Below are positions 34,793-44,130 of a stretch of DNA of 64,000 bases, in pieces (the first letter of the stretch is position 1; each line of letters begins with the position of its first letter). The translations under genes were made by a program, and so were the position numbers. The stretch comes from UMGS1370 sp046957575 (GTDB taxonomy: Bacteria > Bacillota > Clostridia > Lachnospirales > Lachnospiraceae): contig JBKUOG010000016.1 in the NCBI GenBank assembly GCA_046957575.1, positions 11,096 to 75,095 of the forward strand. The letters run 5' to 3'. A model generated the notes under the pieces. It ran no database searches. It was not told the origin of the DNA and saw nothing but the letters and a program-made list of their open reading frames with translations.

Positions 34793-36673
34793 TTAACCTC
34801 TCCTGATTACGATTTGTTCTTCCCCATACTGAACATAGAATGCGTCTTCTTCGATTCTGCACTCTGGAATCTCTTCCCCTGCGTTTCCTTCTTTTCCGGA
34901 TGGATCTCCGAAAAATGCGGTAACCATAACTGCTTTTCCTGGAGCAACGGTCTTCTTAATTGTCGGAATCACAGTCAGGCTGGCAAACAGGTTGCTGTTT
35001 GGAAATGGGGTTACCAGCTCTGTCTCATCGCCGCTTAAGCTGACTGCTCCGCTGGTTCCCCATGGGAACTCTGCAAACAGCTTCGCCTCTTCCTGGTGTA
35101 CGTCTTCTGGACGGTACTTGCCGTTTCCTCTTCCTCTTTCCATGCCATCCTGGGCTTCTGCCGCAACCGCAAAGCCTCCGTCTGCCAGTGTGATTTCACG
35201 TCCTGTCTCAATCTCGTGAATCCGCACATGCCATGGGCCGAGAGGCACAATGGTGCTTCTAATCTGCACTTCTTTCATAGGCTGATAATCCATCTGAAGG
35301 TAATCGTCCTCTACCTGGAACCGGTCAACTCCTTCTCTGGTGCGGTAATGGTTTTCCCCTGCTTCAGATACTGCCAGGGCGTTGTCAAACGCTCCTGCAT
35401 CCAGATGGTCGCCTCTTGGAACGCTGAATCCGAATTCGCTGGAATATACAAACTTCTCGTACTTTGCGCTGCAGGCGCCATGATCCATGGAATGCTGTCC
35501 GGTCACATAAGCCAGCACGTGATCAGAAGGCCGATGGGTCACAATCATACGGGGATGTTTCAGGCATTTTTTCGCTTCATACTCCGGCGCCTTTTCCATG
35601 CTGGCCCAGAATGGATGGTCAGCAGAAAGAGCAAGGATCATAAAGGCCTTAAATCCCCAGTAAGGAGAACCTGGTGCATTGTATCGTTCGCTCATAAACA
35701 GGTTTGGATAACCGTAGCCAATGGATAAAATGCCGCCTGCATCCAGAATCGGACGTGCCATCCAGCTTCTTAAGTTTCCAAGTACCAGACGTTTCATCAC
35801 TCCGTAATCAACTGCCTCCAGATCCGCAAAAGCCGCTGCTCCGAAAAATCCGCAGTGTGCAAACCGGTAAGTCAGGCTTCTTCCAAAAGGAATCTCTTTT
35901 CCGGACTCTGTGAACCAGTAAATAAAATCCTGATAAAACTTCTCTGCCCGTTCTCTTAATGTCCGGCTGTATTCCGGATCTTCTTTTTCCATAAAGTGAG
36001 CATAAATCAAGCCATAGTAATGGAATGCAAACGGAATATAGTAGTCTAACTGATTCGGGTTTCCGTCGTGATACCAGCCGTCGCCCTCATAACAGCTTTC
36101 AATCAGATCCAGGTCATCTTTTAACCGTTCTTCGTCAGCCGGAAGGCCAAATCTTCTGAACATCACGTTGACCAGAATCCGGAAAAAGCGCCAGTTATTC
36201 GGATGCACGTTTTTCTGGTTAATCTGGTTCAGCCACTGGAAAATGTTCTCTTTTTCCTTTTCGGAAAAGCAGTCCCACAAGTCTTCCTTCGCCAGCATCA
36301 TGGCAGTTACCACAGCTGCAGTTTCTACCATTTTCTGGTCATAATCCTGGATGTCTCCCCAGTATTCCTCGTGTTTTGGATCGGTACCATGACGGATTCC
36401 GTCCTGACAGATCTGCTTCCACTCTGAAACTTCCCCTGACTCTTCCGGGGTAAATGAAAAATCTTTCCCTGCAAACAGCGGCCCCAGGCCCCACAAAATT
36501 CTGGCAAAGCCTTCCATTGCCGCCGGCTTTCTGCCGTAATGGGCAGCAGTGCTTCCAGGAAGAAGCCATGCCTTTCCTTCACTGTAATGCTGTTTTAACG
36601 GCCGTATCAACTGCAGCAGCAGTCTCGCCGCATCGTCTCTGTTTTCCAATCTGTTCATAAGATCCGTTTGCAC
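34793..36673 (-). CDS. DUF2264 domain-containing protein
   Basis: The 626-residue product matches DUF2264, with an N-terminal helical toroid domain (motifs LIRPLKQHYSEGKAWL, HPNNWRFFRILVNV, DGWYHDGNPNQLDYY) and a C-terminal beta domain. Family members occur in polysaccharide-utilisation loci, but their reaction is not established to my knowledge. It follows GH88 by 12 bases and precedes GH30 by one base. The start is uncertain: GTG at 36671-36673 is very close to an AGAGGG site, and an ATG at 36656-36658 is rather far from it. Confidence 0.8.
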   Translation of the reverse strand: MQTDLMNRLENRDDAARLLLQLIRPLKQHYSEGKAWLLPGSTAAHYGRKPAAMEGFARILWGLGPLFAGKDFSFTPEESGEVSEWKQICQDGIRHGTDPKHEEYWGDIQDYDQKMVETAAVVTAMMLAKEDLWDCFSEKEKENIFQWLNQINQKNVHPNNWRFFRILVNVMFRRFGLPADEERLKDDLDLIESCYEGDGWYHDGNPNQLDYYIPFAFHYYGLIYAHFMEKEDPEYSRTLRERAEKFYQDFIYWFTESGKEIPFGRSLTYRFAHCGFFGAAAFADLEAVDYGVMKRLVLGNLRSWMARPILDAGGILSIGYGYPNLFMSERYNAPGSPYWGFKAFMILALSADHPFWASMEKAPEYEAKKCLKHPRMIVTHRPSDHVLAYVTGQHSMDHGACSAKYEKFVYSSEFGFSVPRGDHLDAGAFDNALAVSEAGENHYRTREGVDRFQVEDDYLQMDYQPMKEVQIRSTIVPLGPWHVRIHEIETGREITLADGGFAVAAEAQDGMERGRGNGKYRPEDVHQEEAKLFAEFPWGTSGAVSLSGDETELVTPFPNSNLFASLTVIPTIKKTVAPGKAVMVTAFFGDPSGKEGNAGEEIPECRIEEDAFYVQYGEEQIVIRRG

Positions 36674-36685
36674 CCCTCTCTTCGT

Positions 36686-37828
36686 TTACCAGTAAGGATT
36701 CCAATCCTTTGTCATTCTGGTTAATGCTTCCATATAAAAATAATCGCCCCAGATTACACACTCTCTGGCTCCGGCATCCCGATGGTATACACCTTCGGTT
36801 AAAACGCCATTAGACTCTGGAATTTCTCTGGTTGTGTAGTGCTCGTCCAGACTTAAAATCACTTCATCTGCAATCTTTGTATAGCGCTCTGCCTCTTCTT
36901 CTGAAACATATTCGCAAAGCTCCAGAAGGCCGCAGGCAAAGATTGCAGCTGCAGAAGTATCGCGGATGTCAGGATTTTCATCGGTAAAGGTGAAATCCCA
37001 GTATGCAACCTTATCTTCCGGCAGATTCCGGATAAATACCTCTGCTGCCTCCTTTGCAATCTGGAGGAAACGGGGATTCTTCGTGTAACGGTAGGAAAGA
37101 GCATATCCGTATACTGCCCAGCCCTGTCCTCTCGCCCAGGTAGATTCGTCGCGGAATCCCTGATGAGTCTTTCCGCATACTGCTTCTCCTGTTTCCGGAT
37201 TCATCAGGTAAGTATGATAGGAAGAATAATCCGGCCGGATCAGAGTGCCTGCTGCTGTCATGGCGTGATTTTCTGCAATCTGCCAGTTTTTTCCGCCTTC
37301 TTCGCTGCTCCAGTAAAGGAGGGGCAGGTTCAGCATGGTATCAATGATGATTTTCACATCTGGATAGCCAATTCCCATTTCTCCCCATGCCTGGATATAT
37401 TTCCCTTTTTCATTGTACCGTTCGGTCAGCATTTCTGCCGCATGCATAGCGATTTCTTTGGCCCGCTCGTCTCCAACCAGCTTCACATTTGCCACGCAGG
37501 AAAGGGTATATAAAAATCCCAGGTCATGGCTGATATGCTTTCTTAAACGAAGCCGTTCATCAAAGCTGTCCAGATAATCGTCTACGTGCTTGAGAAATTC
37601 CTTGTCCCCTGTATTTTCATAAGCCAGATAGCACATTCCCGGATAAAAGGAAGATGTCCAGAGTTCATTTTCCTCTCCATTATACACATTTTTTGTGCTG
37701 ACGTGTGGATAATGATCCGTAAATACATCTAAATTTTTTCTCGTTATATCAATGGCATACTGCAAAGCCTTTTTATACTGTTCTTCATGGGCTGGAATAC
37801 CCCTTTTTTTATTATATTTTTCCATCAT
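36686..37828 (-). CDS. Glycoside hydrolase family 88 (unsaturated glucuronyl hydrolase)
   Basis: GH88 enzymes hydrate and remove the 4,5-unsaturated uronic acid left at the non-reducing end by polysaccharide lyases. The 380-residue product has the family motifs HDLGFLYTLS, IIIDTMLNLPLL (with the catalytic Asp), TWARGQGWAVYG and WGDYFYMEAL. It lacks a signal peptide and so acts in the cytoplasm on imported oligosaccharides. It is the first enzyme gene after the two permeases. Its presence is the best clue that the cluster targets an acidic glycan such as a glycosaminoglycan, glucuronan or pectin-type polymer. Confidence 0.88.
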   Translation of the reverse strand: MMEKYNKKRGIPAHEEQYKKALQYAIDITRKNLDVFTDHYPHVSTKNVYNGEENELWTSSFYPGMCYLAYENTGDKEFLKHVDDYLDSFDERLRLRKHISHDLGFLYTLSCVANVKLVGDERAKEIAMHAAEMLTERYNEKGKYIQAWGEMGIGYPDVKIIIDTMLNLPLLYWSSEEGGKNWQIAENHAMTAAGTLIRPDYSSYHTYLMNPETGEAVCGKTHQGFRDESTWARGQGWAVYGYALSYRYTKNPRFLQIAKEAAEVFIRNLPEDKVAYWDFTFTDENPDIRDTSAAAIFACGLLELCEYVSEEEAERYTKIADEVILSLDEHYTTREIPESNGVLTEGVYHRDAGARECVIWGDYFYMEALTRMTKDWNPYW

Positions 37829-37850
37829 TTTCGCCTCTCTCTTTCTCCCA

Positions 37851-38732
37851 TTATTCCTTTACTGCGCCTACCATAACGCCTTTCGTGAAATACTTCTGGA
37901 GGAATGGATATACGCACAAAATCGGAACGGTAGCTACCACAATCGTTGCATATTTAATAGTCATACCTACAGATTCCTGATCGGCTACGCCAACGCCTGC
38001 GGTCATGGAACCTACGTCATTCTGCATCAGGATTTCCCGTAAGATAACCTGTAACGGGTACATTTCTCTCTCTCTGATAATCGTAGAACCCCAGAACCAT
38101 GCGTTCCAGATTCCAACTCCATAGTACAGTACCATAACAGCCAGAATTGCCTTGGACAATGGGAGAACAATCTGCAGCAGAATTCTTAAATGTCCCGCGC
38201 CGTCAATCTGGGCTGCTTCAATCAGACTTTCCGGAATACTTTCAAAAGAAGTTTTCAGGATAATCAGGTTATAGGTATTGATCATAAACGGAATGATCAG
38301 TCCCCATAAGGTATTGGTCAGATGCAGATCCTTTAATGTCAGATAAAATGGAATCATACCGCCGGAAAAGAACATAGTAAACAGAATCAGCATCGTAATG
38401 GTCTTTTTAAACATTACATTTTTTCTGGAAAGGAAATACGCGCCCAGAGAAGTCATAATAATGTCCAGGGTTACGCCCACGATTAAAATAAACATGGTAT
38501 TGGCATAGCCGCGCAGAATCATTGGGTTCTGGAATACCTTTTTATAAGCATCCAGGCTGAATCCCAGCGGCTTGATCAGAAGTCCGCTGTGCTGCATCAG
38601 CTGATTGCTGTCGCTGAATGATGCCACCACTACGTACCAGACTGGATACAGACAAATCAGCATAAATGCAGTCAGAATGATATAATTAATGACCGAAAAA
38701 ATCTTTTCGCCTTTAGAACGTTTTACTTTCAT
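37851..38732 (-). CDS. Carbohydrate ABC transporter permease (LplC type)
   Basis: The 293-residue membrane protein has six membrane segments and the permease coupling motif near residue 185-205 (LIEAAQIDGAGHLRILLQIVLPLSKA), matching the MalG/LplC subfamily. It pairs with the LplB-type permease 11 bases upstream and the solute-binding lipoprotein. No ATPase gene is in the cluster, as is usual for this family, which shares a general MsmX-like ATPase. Confidence 0.92.
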   Translation of the reverse strand: MKVKRSKGEKIFSVINYIILTAFMLICLYPVWYVVVASFSDSNQLMQHSGLLIKPLGFSLDAYKKVFQNPMILRGYANTMFILIVGVTLDIIMTSLGAYFLSRKNVMFKKTITMLILFTMFFSGGMIPFYLTLKDLHLTNTLWGLIIPFMINTYNLIILKTSFESIPESLIEAAQIDGAGHLRILLQIVLPLSKAILAVMVLYYGVGIWNAWFWGSTIIREREMYPLQVILREILMQNDVGSMTAGVGVADQESVGMTIKYATIVVATVPILCVYPFLQKYFTKGVMVGAVKE

Positions 38733-38743
38733 CCTCTAACCTC

Positions 38744-39664
38744 CTACCACAAGCTGGTTTCGCTGTATTTTTTGCTCAATTTATTCGTAAATACCAACAA
38801 TACGCAGTTAATAACTGAATTGAACAGACCGATGGCTGTCGAATAACTCCAGTTCATTTCCAGAAGACCGACACGATAAATATAGGATGAAATAATATCT
38901 GCGGTTTCAAATGTAGATGGGTTGTATAATAAGATAGTCTTTTCATATCCCATACTCATCATAGAACCTGTTTTCAAAATTAACATAATGATAATGGTTG
39001 GCATAATCGCCGGGAATGTTACGTGAATCAGCTGCTTCCATTTTCCTGCACCGTCAATCGCTGCTGCTTCATACAACTGGCTGTCTACTCCGGACAGGGC
39101 GGATAAATAGATAATGGAACCCCAGCCTACTTCCTGCCAGATACTGGACGCTACATAAATGGTTCGGTATAAGTCCGGATTCTGCAGAAGCGGGGAACGT
39201 TCTCCTCCGAAAAATACAATGATATCATTGAACAATCCGCTGGTCATTGCAAAGTTGGTAATCATACCGGTAACAACAACCATAGAAATAAAGTGAGGCA
39301 GATAGGTAATGGTCTGTGCGATGCCTTTAAACTTTCTGTTTCTGACTTCATTTAATAACAGAGCCAGAATAATCGGCGCCGGAAAACCAAAAATCAATTC
39401 ATAAAAGCTAAGAAGAACGGTGTTCTTAATCAGCCGCACAAAATAGGGGCTGGTAAAGAAACGAGTAAAGTTATCAAAGCCTACCCATGGACTGTCTGCG
39501 ATTCCCAGCGCTGGTGTGTAGTCTTTAAACGCGATAATCGCTCCATACATTGGTTTATAATGGAAAATTAAATAAAACAGCAGAACTGGAAGTACCAGAA
39601 GATATAAGGCTTTATTTCTTCTCCAGTCCGCTTTTACTCTCTGCAAAAATGTTTTCTGTTTCAT
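38744..39664 (-). CDS. Carbohydrate ABC transporter permease (LplB type)
   Basis: The 306-residue protein has six membrane segments and the coupling motif LYEAAAIDGAGKWKQLIHVTFPA, matching the MalF/LplB subfamily that imports complex oligosaccharides. The ATG at 39662-39664 is used because the GGGGG ribosome binding site overlaps the ATG four codons upstream. It lies between the solute-binding protein and the LplC-type gene. Confidence 0.92.
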   Translation of the reverse strand: MKQKTFLQRVKADWRRNKALYLLVLPVLLFYLIFHYKPMYGAIIAFKDYTPALGIADSPWVGFDNFTRFFTSPYFVRLIKNTVLLSFYELIFGFPAPIILALLLNEVRNRKFKGIAQTITYLPHFISMVVVTGMITNFAMTSGLFNDIIVFFGGERSPLLQNPDLYRTIYVASSIWQEVGWGSIIYLSALSGVDSQLYEAAAIDGAGKWKQLIHVTFPAIMPTIIIMLILKTGSMMSMGYEKTILLYNPSTFETADIISSYIYRVGLLEMNWSYSTAIGLFNSVINCVLLVFTNKLSKKYSETSLW

Positions 39665-39746
39665 AATTACCCCCATTTTGCGTATAAAAACAGAGGTGCT
39701 GCAATTTTCCCACTACAGCACCCCTTTTTCATGTGGTGTGCATTTT

Positions 39747-41402
39747 TTACCGGTTATTGTAACGCTCTAACGCTGCATTCTGGATTTCCAGCGCTCTTGG
39801 CAGGCCCATTTCCTCAATGGTCTTTACATATTCGTCAAAGTTATCCAGGCTTTCTGTTCCGAAGATAAACTTCAGTGTCATTTCATCACAATAGGTATTG
39901 ATTTCATTCATGATGCTTGCAAATTCCTTACTCTCATCAGCAGTTGGCGTAATTGGAGGCAGTTTGTGCTTTGATGCATTGGTCTTGCCCCAAACGATTG
40001 GAGTCTGCTTCTGGCTTTCTAAGGTGTAATACTGCTCCAGGTAACGAACGTCCTGTACGAATGGTCCGTTGTAGTTGCCTCTGATATAAGCAGATAAGGA
40101 CTGTGCCGGACTCCATCCATCTGGATTGTTCAGAATCTGATCGGTATAGGTTGGGTAGTCGCCTTCCATTGTGTAGGATTCGCCTTCTACACCAAAGTTG
40201 AACAGCATATGTCCTTCTTCGCTGTATGCGAAGTCTAACAATCTGGCTGCCAGTTCTACGTTCTCACAGCTTGTGGAAATAGCAACGCTTCCCTGGTTTG
40301 GATACAGATTGTCAATCTGTCCGTATTCTGGTGTTGCGCCCTTTTCCAGAGTTGGGAATGGAGCTGGTACTAACATATAGTCTGGATCCGTCTGCTGTGC
40401 TGCGGATACCCAGGTGCCCAAACGGCTTCCTGCCCATCCAATGGATGCGCCGCCCTGTCCGCTGGTCATCTTTGCACTTACCTGCTCTAATGCCAGAGTA
40501 GCAAGGTCTGGATCCAGAAGTCCTTCTTCATACCACTGGTTAAAGGTGGTTAAGTAATCTTTATATCCAGGCTCGGTTGCTCCAAAATGAACCTTTCCGT
40601 CATCTCCAATAAAGAAGTTTCTGCATGCGCCGAATGCATATGCAAATGGGTCTTCGTTGGTCAGCGCTCCCATGGTGTACTCCCAGGTCAGCGGAGCAGT
40701 TGCGCCCTTTTCTTCTTTAAATGCAGTTAAAACAGTGTGCCATTCATCAATGGTGGTTGGAACTTCCAGTCCCAGTTCATTCAGCCAGTCTTCCCGAATC
40801 ATCGGTCCGATGGTATGGCAGAGAGCTTCGTCGCCTCTGATAAATGGGAATACATAGTAGTGTCCTTCGTCCGTCTTAATCATTCTGTCTACTTCTGGAT
40901 GCTCTTCCAGATACTTGGTCAGATTTGGACAGTATTTTTCAAAAATATCATTTAATGGAAGGATATTTCCATCCTTAATTGCTTTTTCCGGTCCGCCTGG
41001 ATAGTCAGTCATCCATGCATACTCAACTAAATCCGGAAGTTCTCCGTCTGCCAGCATTAAGCTGAACTGTTCCTTACCCTGGTTTGCCGGCGGGTGTAAG
41101 AAGTTAATCTTTACACCGGTCTGTTTCTGCCATTCTTTTGCAAATGGCGTATCTCCCAGGTTTGCAAAGTTTACAGATACGTTCTGATTCAGCTCACACC
41201 AGTAATCCAGTGTTTCATCTGTCTGAACCGGATAGGAAAAGTTTCCGTTCTCATCTACCAGGGCACTGGTCAGCTCTCCTGTTCCGGCGCCGTCTGCTGC
41301 TCCCGCTTCTTTATCCTTACCGCCTCCGCAGCCGCTAAGTACGGTGGAGCAGGTTACTGCTGCCAGCACTGCAAGTGCAGCCGCTTTTCTTCTCTTCCTC
41401 AT
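39747..41402 (-). CDS. Extracellular solute-binding lipoprotein of the LplA type
   Basis: The 551-residue precursor has a signal peptide with lipobox VLSGC and a Gly/Lys-rich tether, then a large two-lobed binding-protein fold of the LplA/YtcQ class, which is longer than maltose-binding proteins. It would capture oligosaccharides for the two downstream permeases. The ATG at 41400-41402 follows GGAGG by eight bases. A TATAGT -10 box (41471-41476) without a clear -35 lies upstream, consistent with activation by the neighbouring AraC-type regulator. Confidence 0.9.
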   Translation of the reverse strand: MRKRRKAAALAVLAAVTCSTVLSGCGGGKDKEAGAADGAGTGELTSALVDENGNFSYPVQTDETLDYWCELNQNVSVNFANLGDTPFAKEWQKQTGVKINFLHPPANQGKEQFSLMLADGELPDLVEYAWMTDYPGGPEKAIKDGNILPLNDIFEKYCPNLTKYLEEHPEVDRMIKTDEGHYYVFPFIRGDEALCHTIGPMIREDWLNELGLEVPTTIDEWHTVLTAFKEEKGATAPLTWEYTMGALTNEDPFAYAFGACRNFFIGDDGKVHFGATEPGYKDYLTTFNQWYEEGLLDPDLATLALEQVSAKMTSGQGGASIGWAGSRLGTWVSAAQQTDPDYMLVPAPFPTLEKGATPEYGQIDNLYPNQGSVAISTSCENVELAARLLDFAYSEEGHMLFNFGVEGESYTMEGDYPTYTDQILNNPDGWSPAQSLSAYIRGNYNGPFVQDVRYLEQYYTLESQKQTPIVWGKTNASKHKLPPITPTADESKEFASIMNEINTYCDEMTLKFIFGTESLDNFDEYVKTIEEMGLPRALEIQNAALERYNNR

Positions 41403-41636
41403 AAACAAATCCTCCATCATGTTTGTCCATCATTTTCTCTGTGTTCGTCGTGGCCACTGAACTTGTATTCACTATATCATCCGCCCCCGCAAAAATCTAT
41501 GAACAAAACCCAGACTTGTACCGCCAAAACCGGATTCACAAAAAAAGCGGACAAATTTTTCAATGGATAAAACTGAAAATCAATTCACATTTCCTTGATT
41601 TTCGGCCATTTTCCCTGAAATTTGCCGCTTTTTTCA

Positions 41637-43868
41637 TCATTTTTTCTTTTTCATCTGTCCTGGCGTTATGCCTGTGTTCTCTTTAAAAATCCGGATAAAG
41701 GTCCGGCTCTCCCGGTATCCCACCCGCTCGGCAGTCTCGGTTACGCTGTATCCTTCCTGCAAAAGACGCTCCGCTTCCTCTATCCGGACTGCATTAATGT
41801 ATTTTAAAAGACTCTTTCCGGTCTGGCGTTTAAATACGCTGGATATATAGGACGGCGTCCGCTCAAAATGGAACGCTGTCTGGGAAATATTTAAGTCCGG
41901 ATCCTGATAGGATTCCTGTACATATTTCATAATTTCTTCACTCAGGTGGTTTTCATTTCCCCCTGTCATCTGCTGGCTTTCCTGACATAGCTGTTCAATC
42001 AGGTCCGAAAACTCTTTCTTAATGTCTTCTAGCGGTACATTCAGCCTGCCCTTTAACTTAATTTCATGAGTTTCAAAGAAGTTGCTCTGTCCGGCTGCGT
42101 CGGCGCCCTTCATAATCGTTCCCATCATATCGTACATCAGACACTTAAACATAGATGCAGAAATGCCTTTTGAACGATAGTTTTCTTCCATCACCTTGTT
42201 TAACAGGTTTTCCGCTGATAACGCATCTCCTGTCTTTAACGCATTGATGATCTTATTTTCTTCTTCCAATGGATAATGGTAGCGCTGACTGGTATTTTTA
42301 ATATCCGGATAAAAGATAATGGCTTCTTCCAGAAGTTTTACATACTCTTCTGCCTCTCCTGCTTCCAGCCATGACGAATGGACTCCTTCTCTTCCCTCGT
42401 GGATTCCGCCTGCCAGACAATACATCTGGAACTGGAACATATCTCTTATGGTCCGTTCTGCTTCCTGAAGACTTTCTCTTACAATATTCAGATAGATTTC
42501 GTCTTCTGATGGAAGGTTCACAATTATAGCCGCTCTGTCGCCCATATCAACAGTTTCTATATTAAAGTGTTCAGAAAGCAGTTCTCCTGCCACGTTGGTT
42601 ACAATAAAGGACCGCAGGCTTTCTTCCAGTTCTTTTTCCTCCGATGCTCCTGAAAAGAACACAAGAACCAGATTATACGGCGACTTTAGAGATTCCGTAT
42701 ATTTCTGTGCCAGGGAATGATCAATATTTTCATACGGACAGCATAGCATCTGGAACAAAAACATCTGTTTTAATTTCTGCTGGATGTCCATATGTTCCTG
42801 GAAAAACTGCTTTGCCTGGTCTTCCAGCCAGACATATTCATCCTTTACCTCGCCGTCGCTGCTTTTTTCTTCTCTCCGGAACAGTTCCATCAGCGCTTTA
42901 ATCGGATTATAATTTTTATTGGTAAAGTAGTAGGAAATCAAAAATCCGGTCAGCGTACATAAAAACAATCCGATAAACGCATTTTTCCGGATATTCTCTG
43001 CCCTGGAAAGGATTACCTTTTCCGGCATCAGGCAAAGATATTTCCAATTCATAACCTGAGAATCCAGCACTTTTCCAATTACTTTTTCCCCGTCCAGTTC
43101 TAAATTGATTTCCTGGTCTGCGGAAAGTCCGGTATAGGAAATGGCATCTGCCGGGATTTCTTCCTCCATTGTGTTAATAATCCGATTCTCTTCGTCCACA
43201 ATGGCAAAGGAAATTCTCTCATCCCATTTTGCCGTCTTTACTTTCTCATCCAGCACCTCTGCTCCCATCCGGATTCCAATCGTAGCAGAATTTTCTCCTA
43301 AGTCAGAATTCATGCTGGTCAGCGTACATAAAATTGACTTTTCCTTTCCTATCTGAATCGGAAGGATACTATAAAAATGGGAACCGGATAAATATTCCCG
43401 AAACTCCTGATAGTTCATTTCACTATTTTCATAAGTAAGATGATAGAACATTTCAAGAGACATACTTCCCATCATACTGACCACCGTATTGGTATTTTGG
43501 AAGTATACAAAGACGTCCTGGTAATCTCCCCCTGCAAAGCTGCTGTTCTTCAGATCCTGATACAATACATACAAATTATAACGATCTGCCGCACTCAGTT
43601 CTTTTACAGAAGACAGTTTCTGGACATTGGTATCAAAAGCCAGGCGGTTCAAAATTTCTACTACATGATTCATCTGATTGTCACATTCGTTTTTAATGAT
43701 CTGCATCAGACTTTTGTTCAGACTGTCTGCCTGCTTCTGGTTTTCCCGATAAGACTGTACATAAATAAACATTCCAAACAACAGCGGAATGCACAAAATT
43801 GCCAGATATGAAATAAATAGTTTAGTATAGACGTGCTTTCTGTTACGAAGACCTTTCCGAATCCCCAT
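41637..43868 (-). CDS. Membrane-bound AraC-family regulator (YesS-like)
   Basis: The 743-residue protein has a membrane segment near residue 20-40, an extracellular sensor region (about 45-275), a second membrane segment (about 285-305) and a long cytoplasmic linker. A C-terminal AraC double helix-turn-helix follows (about 645-740: DLNISQTAFHFERTPSYISSVFKRQTG, then SVTETAERVGYRESRTFIRIF in two helices). Such one-component regulators sense extracellular sugars and activate adjacent LplABC and hydrolase genes. It is upstream of the solute-binding protein gene in the same direction with a 234-base gap. ATG at 43866-43868 follows GGGAG. Confidence 0.9.
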   Translation of the reverse strand: MGIRKGLRNRKHVYTKLFISYLAILCIPLLFGMFIYVQSYRENQKQADSLNKSLMQIIKNECDNQMNHVVEILNRLAFDTNVQKLSSVKELSAADRYNLYVLYQDLKNSSFAGGDYQDVFVYFQNTNTVVSMMGSMSLEMFYHLTYENSEMNYQEFREYLSGSHFYSILPIQIGKEKSILCTLTSMNSDLGENSATIGIRMGAEVLDEKVKTAKWDERISFAIVDEENRIINTMEEEIPADAISYTGLSADQEINLELDGEKVIGKVLDSQVMNWKYLCLMPEKVILSRAENIRKNAFIGLFLCTLTGFLISYYFTNKNYNPIKALMELFRREEKSSDGEVKDEYVWLEDQAKQFFQEHMDIQQKLKQMFLFQMLCCPYENIDHSLAQKYTESLKSPYNLVLVFFSGASEEKELEESLRSFIVTNVAGELLSEHFNIETVDMGDRAAIIVNLPSEDEIYLNIVRESLQEAERTIRDMFQFQMYCLAGGIHEGREGVHSSWLEAGEAEEYVKLLEEAIIFYPDIKNTSQRYHYPLEEENKIINALKTGDALSAENLLNKVMEENYRSKGISASMFKCLMYDMMGTIMKGADAAGQSNFFETHEIKLKGRLNVPLEDIKKEFSDLIEQLCQESQQMTGGNENHLSEEIMKYVQESYQDPDLNISQTAFHFERTPSYISSVFKRQTGKSLLKYINAVRIEEAERLLQEGYSVTETAERVGYRESRTFIRIFKENTGITPGQMKKKK

Positions 43869-44130
43869 GTAAATCTCCCCATTTCCTTTAAACATGCATT
43901 TTAGTTTAACATAAACTCCGGGATTGATCTACAACATATTGGTACATACGTGCCGTCTCTTCTGCATAAGTTGTAACGTATCAGGTAAATAAAAGCTTTC
44001 TGAACTAAATGTCATTTTGGCTGTTATCTCCAACCTTAACCTAAAGAGACACAGGAACATCATTCCTGTGTCTCAAAAAATAGTTTACCCAACTCTTGAC
44101 AAAGAGCCAATAAAGCTGCCAGCGGCAGCT
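43869..44130. terminator. Gene-free gap with two perfect hairpins ending the PTS operon
   Basis: Stem 1 is TAAAGCTGCC-AGC-GGCAGCTTTA (44111-44133), overlapping the mupG stop codon. Stem 2 is GAGACACAGGAA-CATCA-TTCCTGTGTCTC (44046-44074), with an A run on one side and CTTT on the other. Either could terminate the nine-gene operon arriving from the right. The rest of the gap holds the promoter region of the AraC-type gene, without a strong consensus. Confidence 0.55.
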
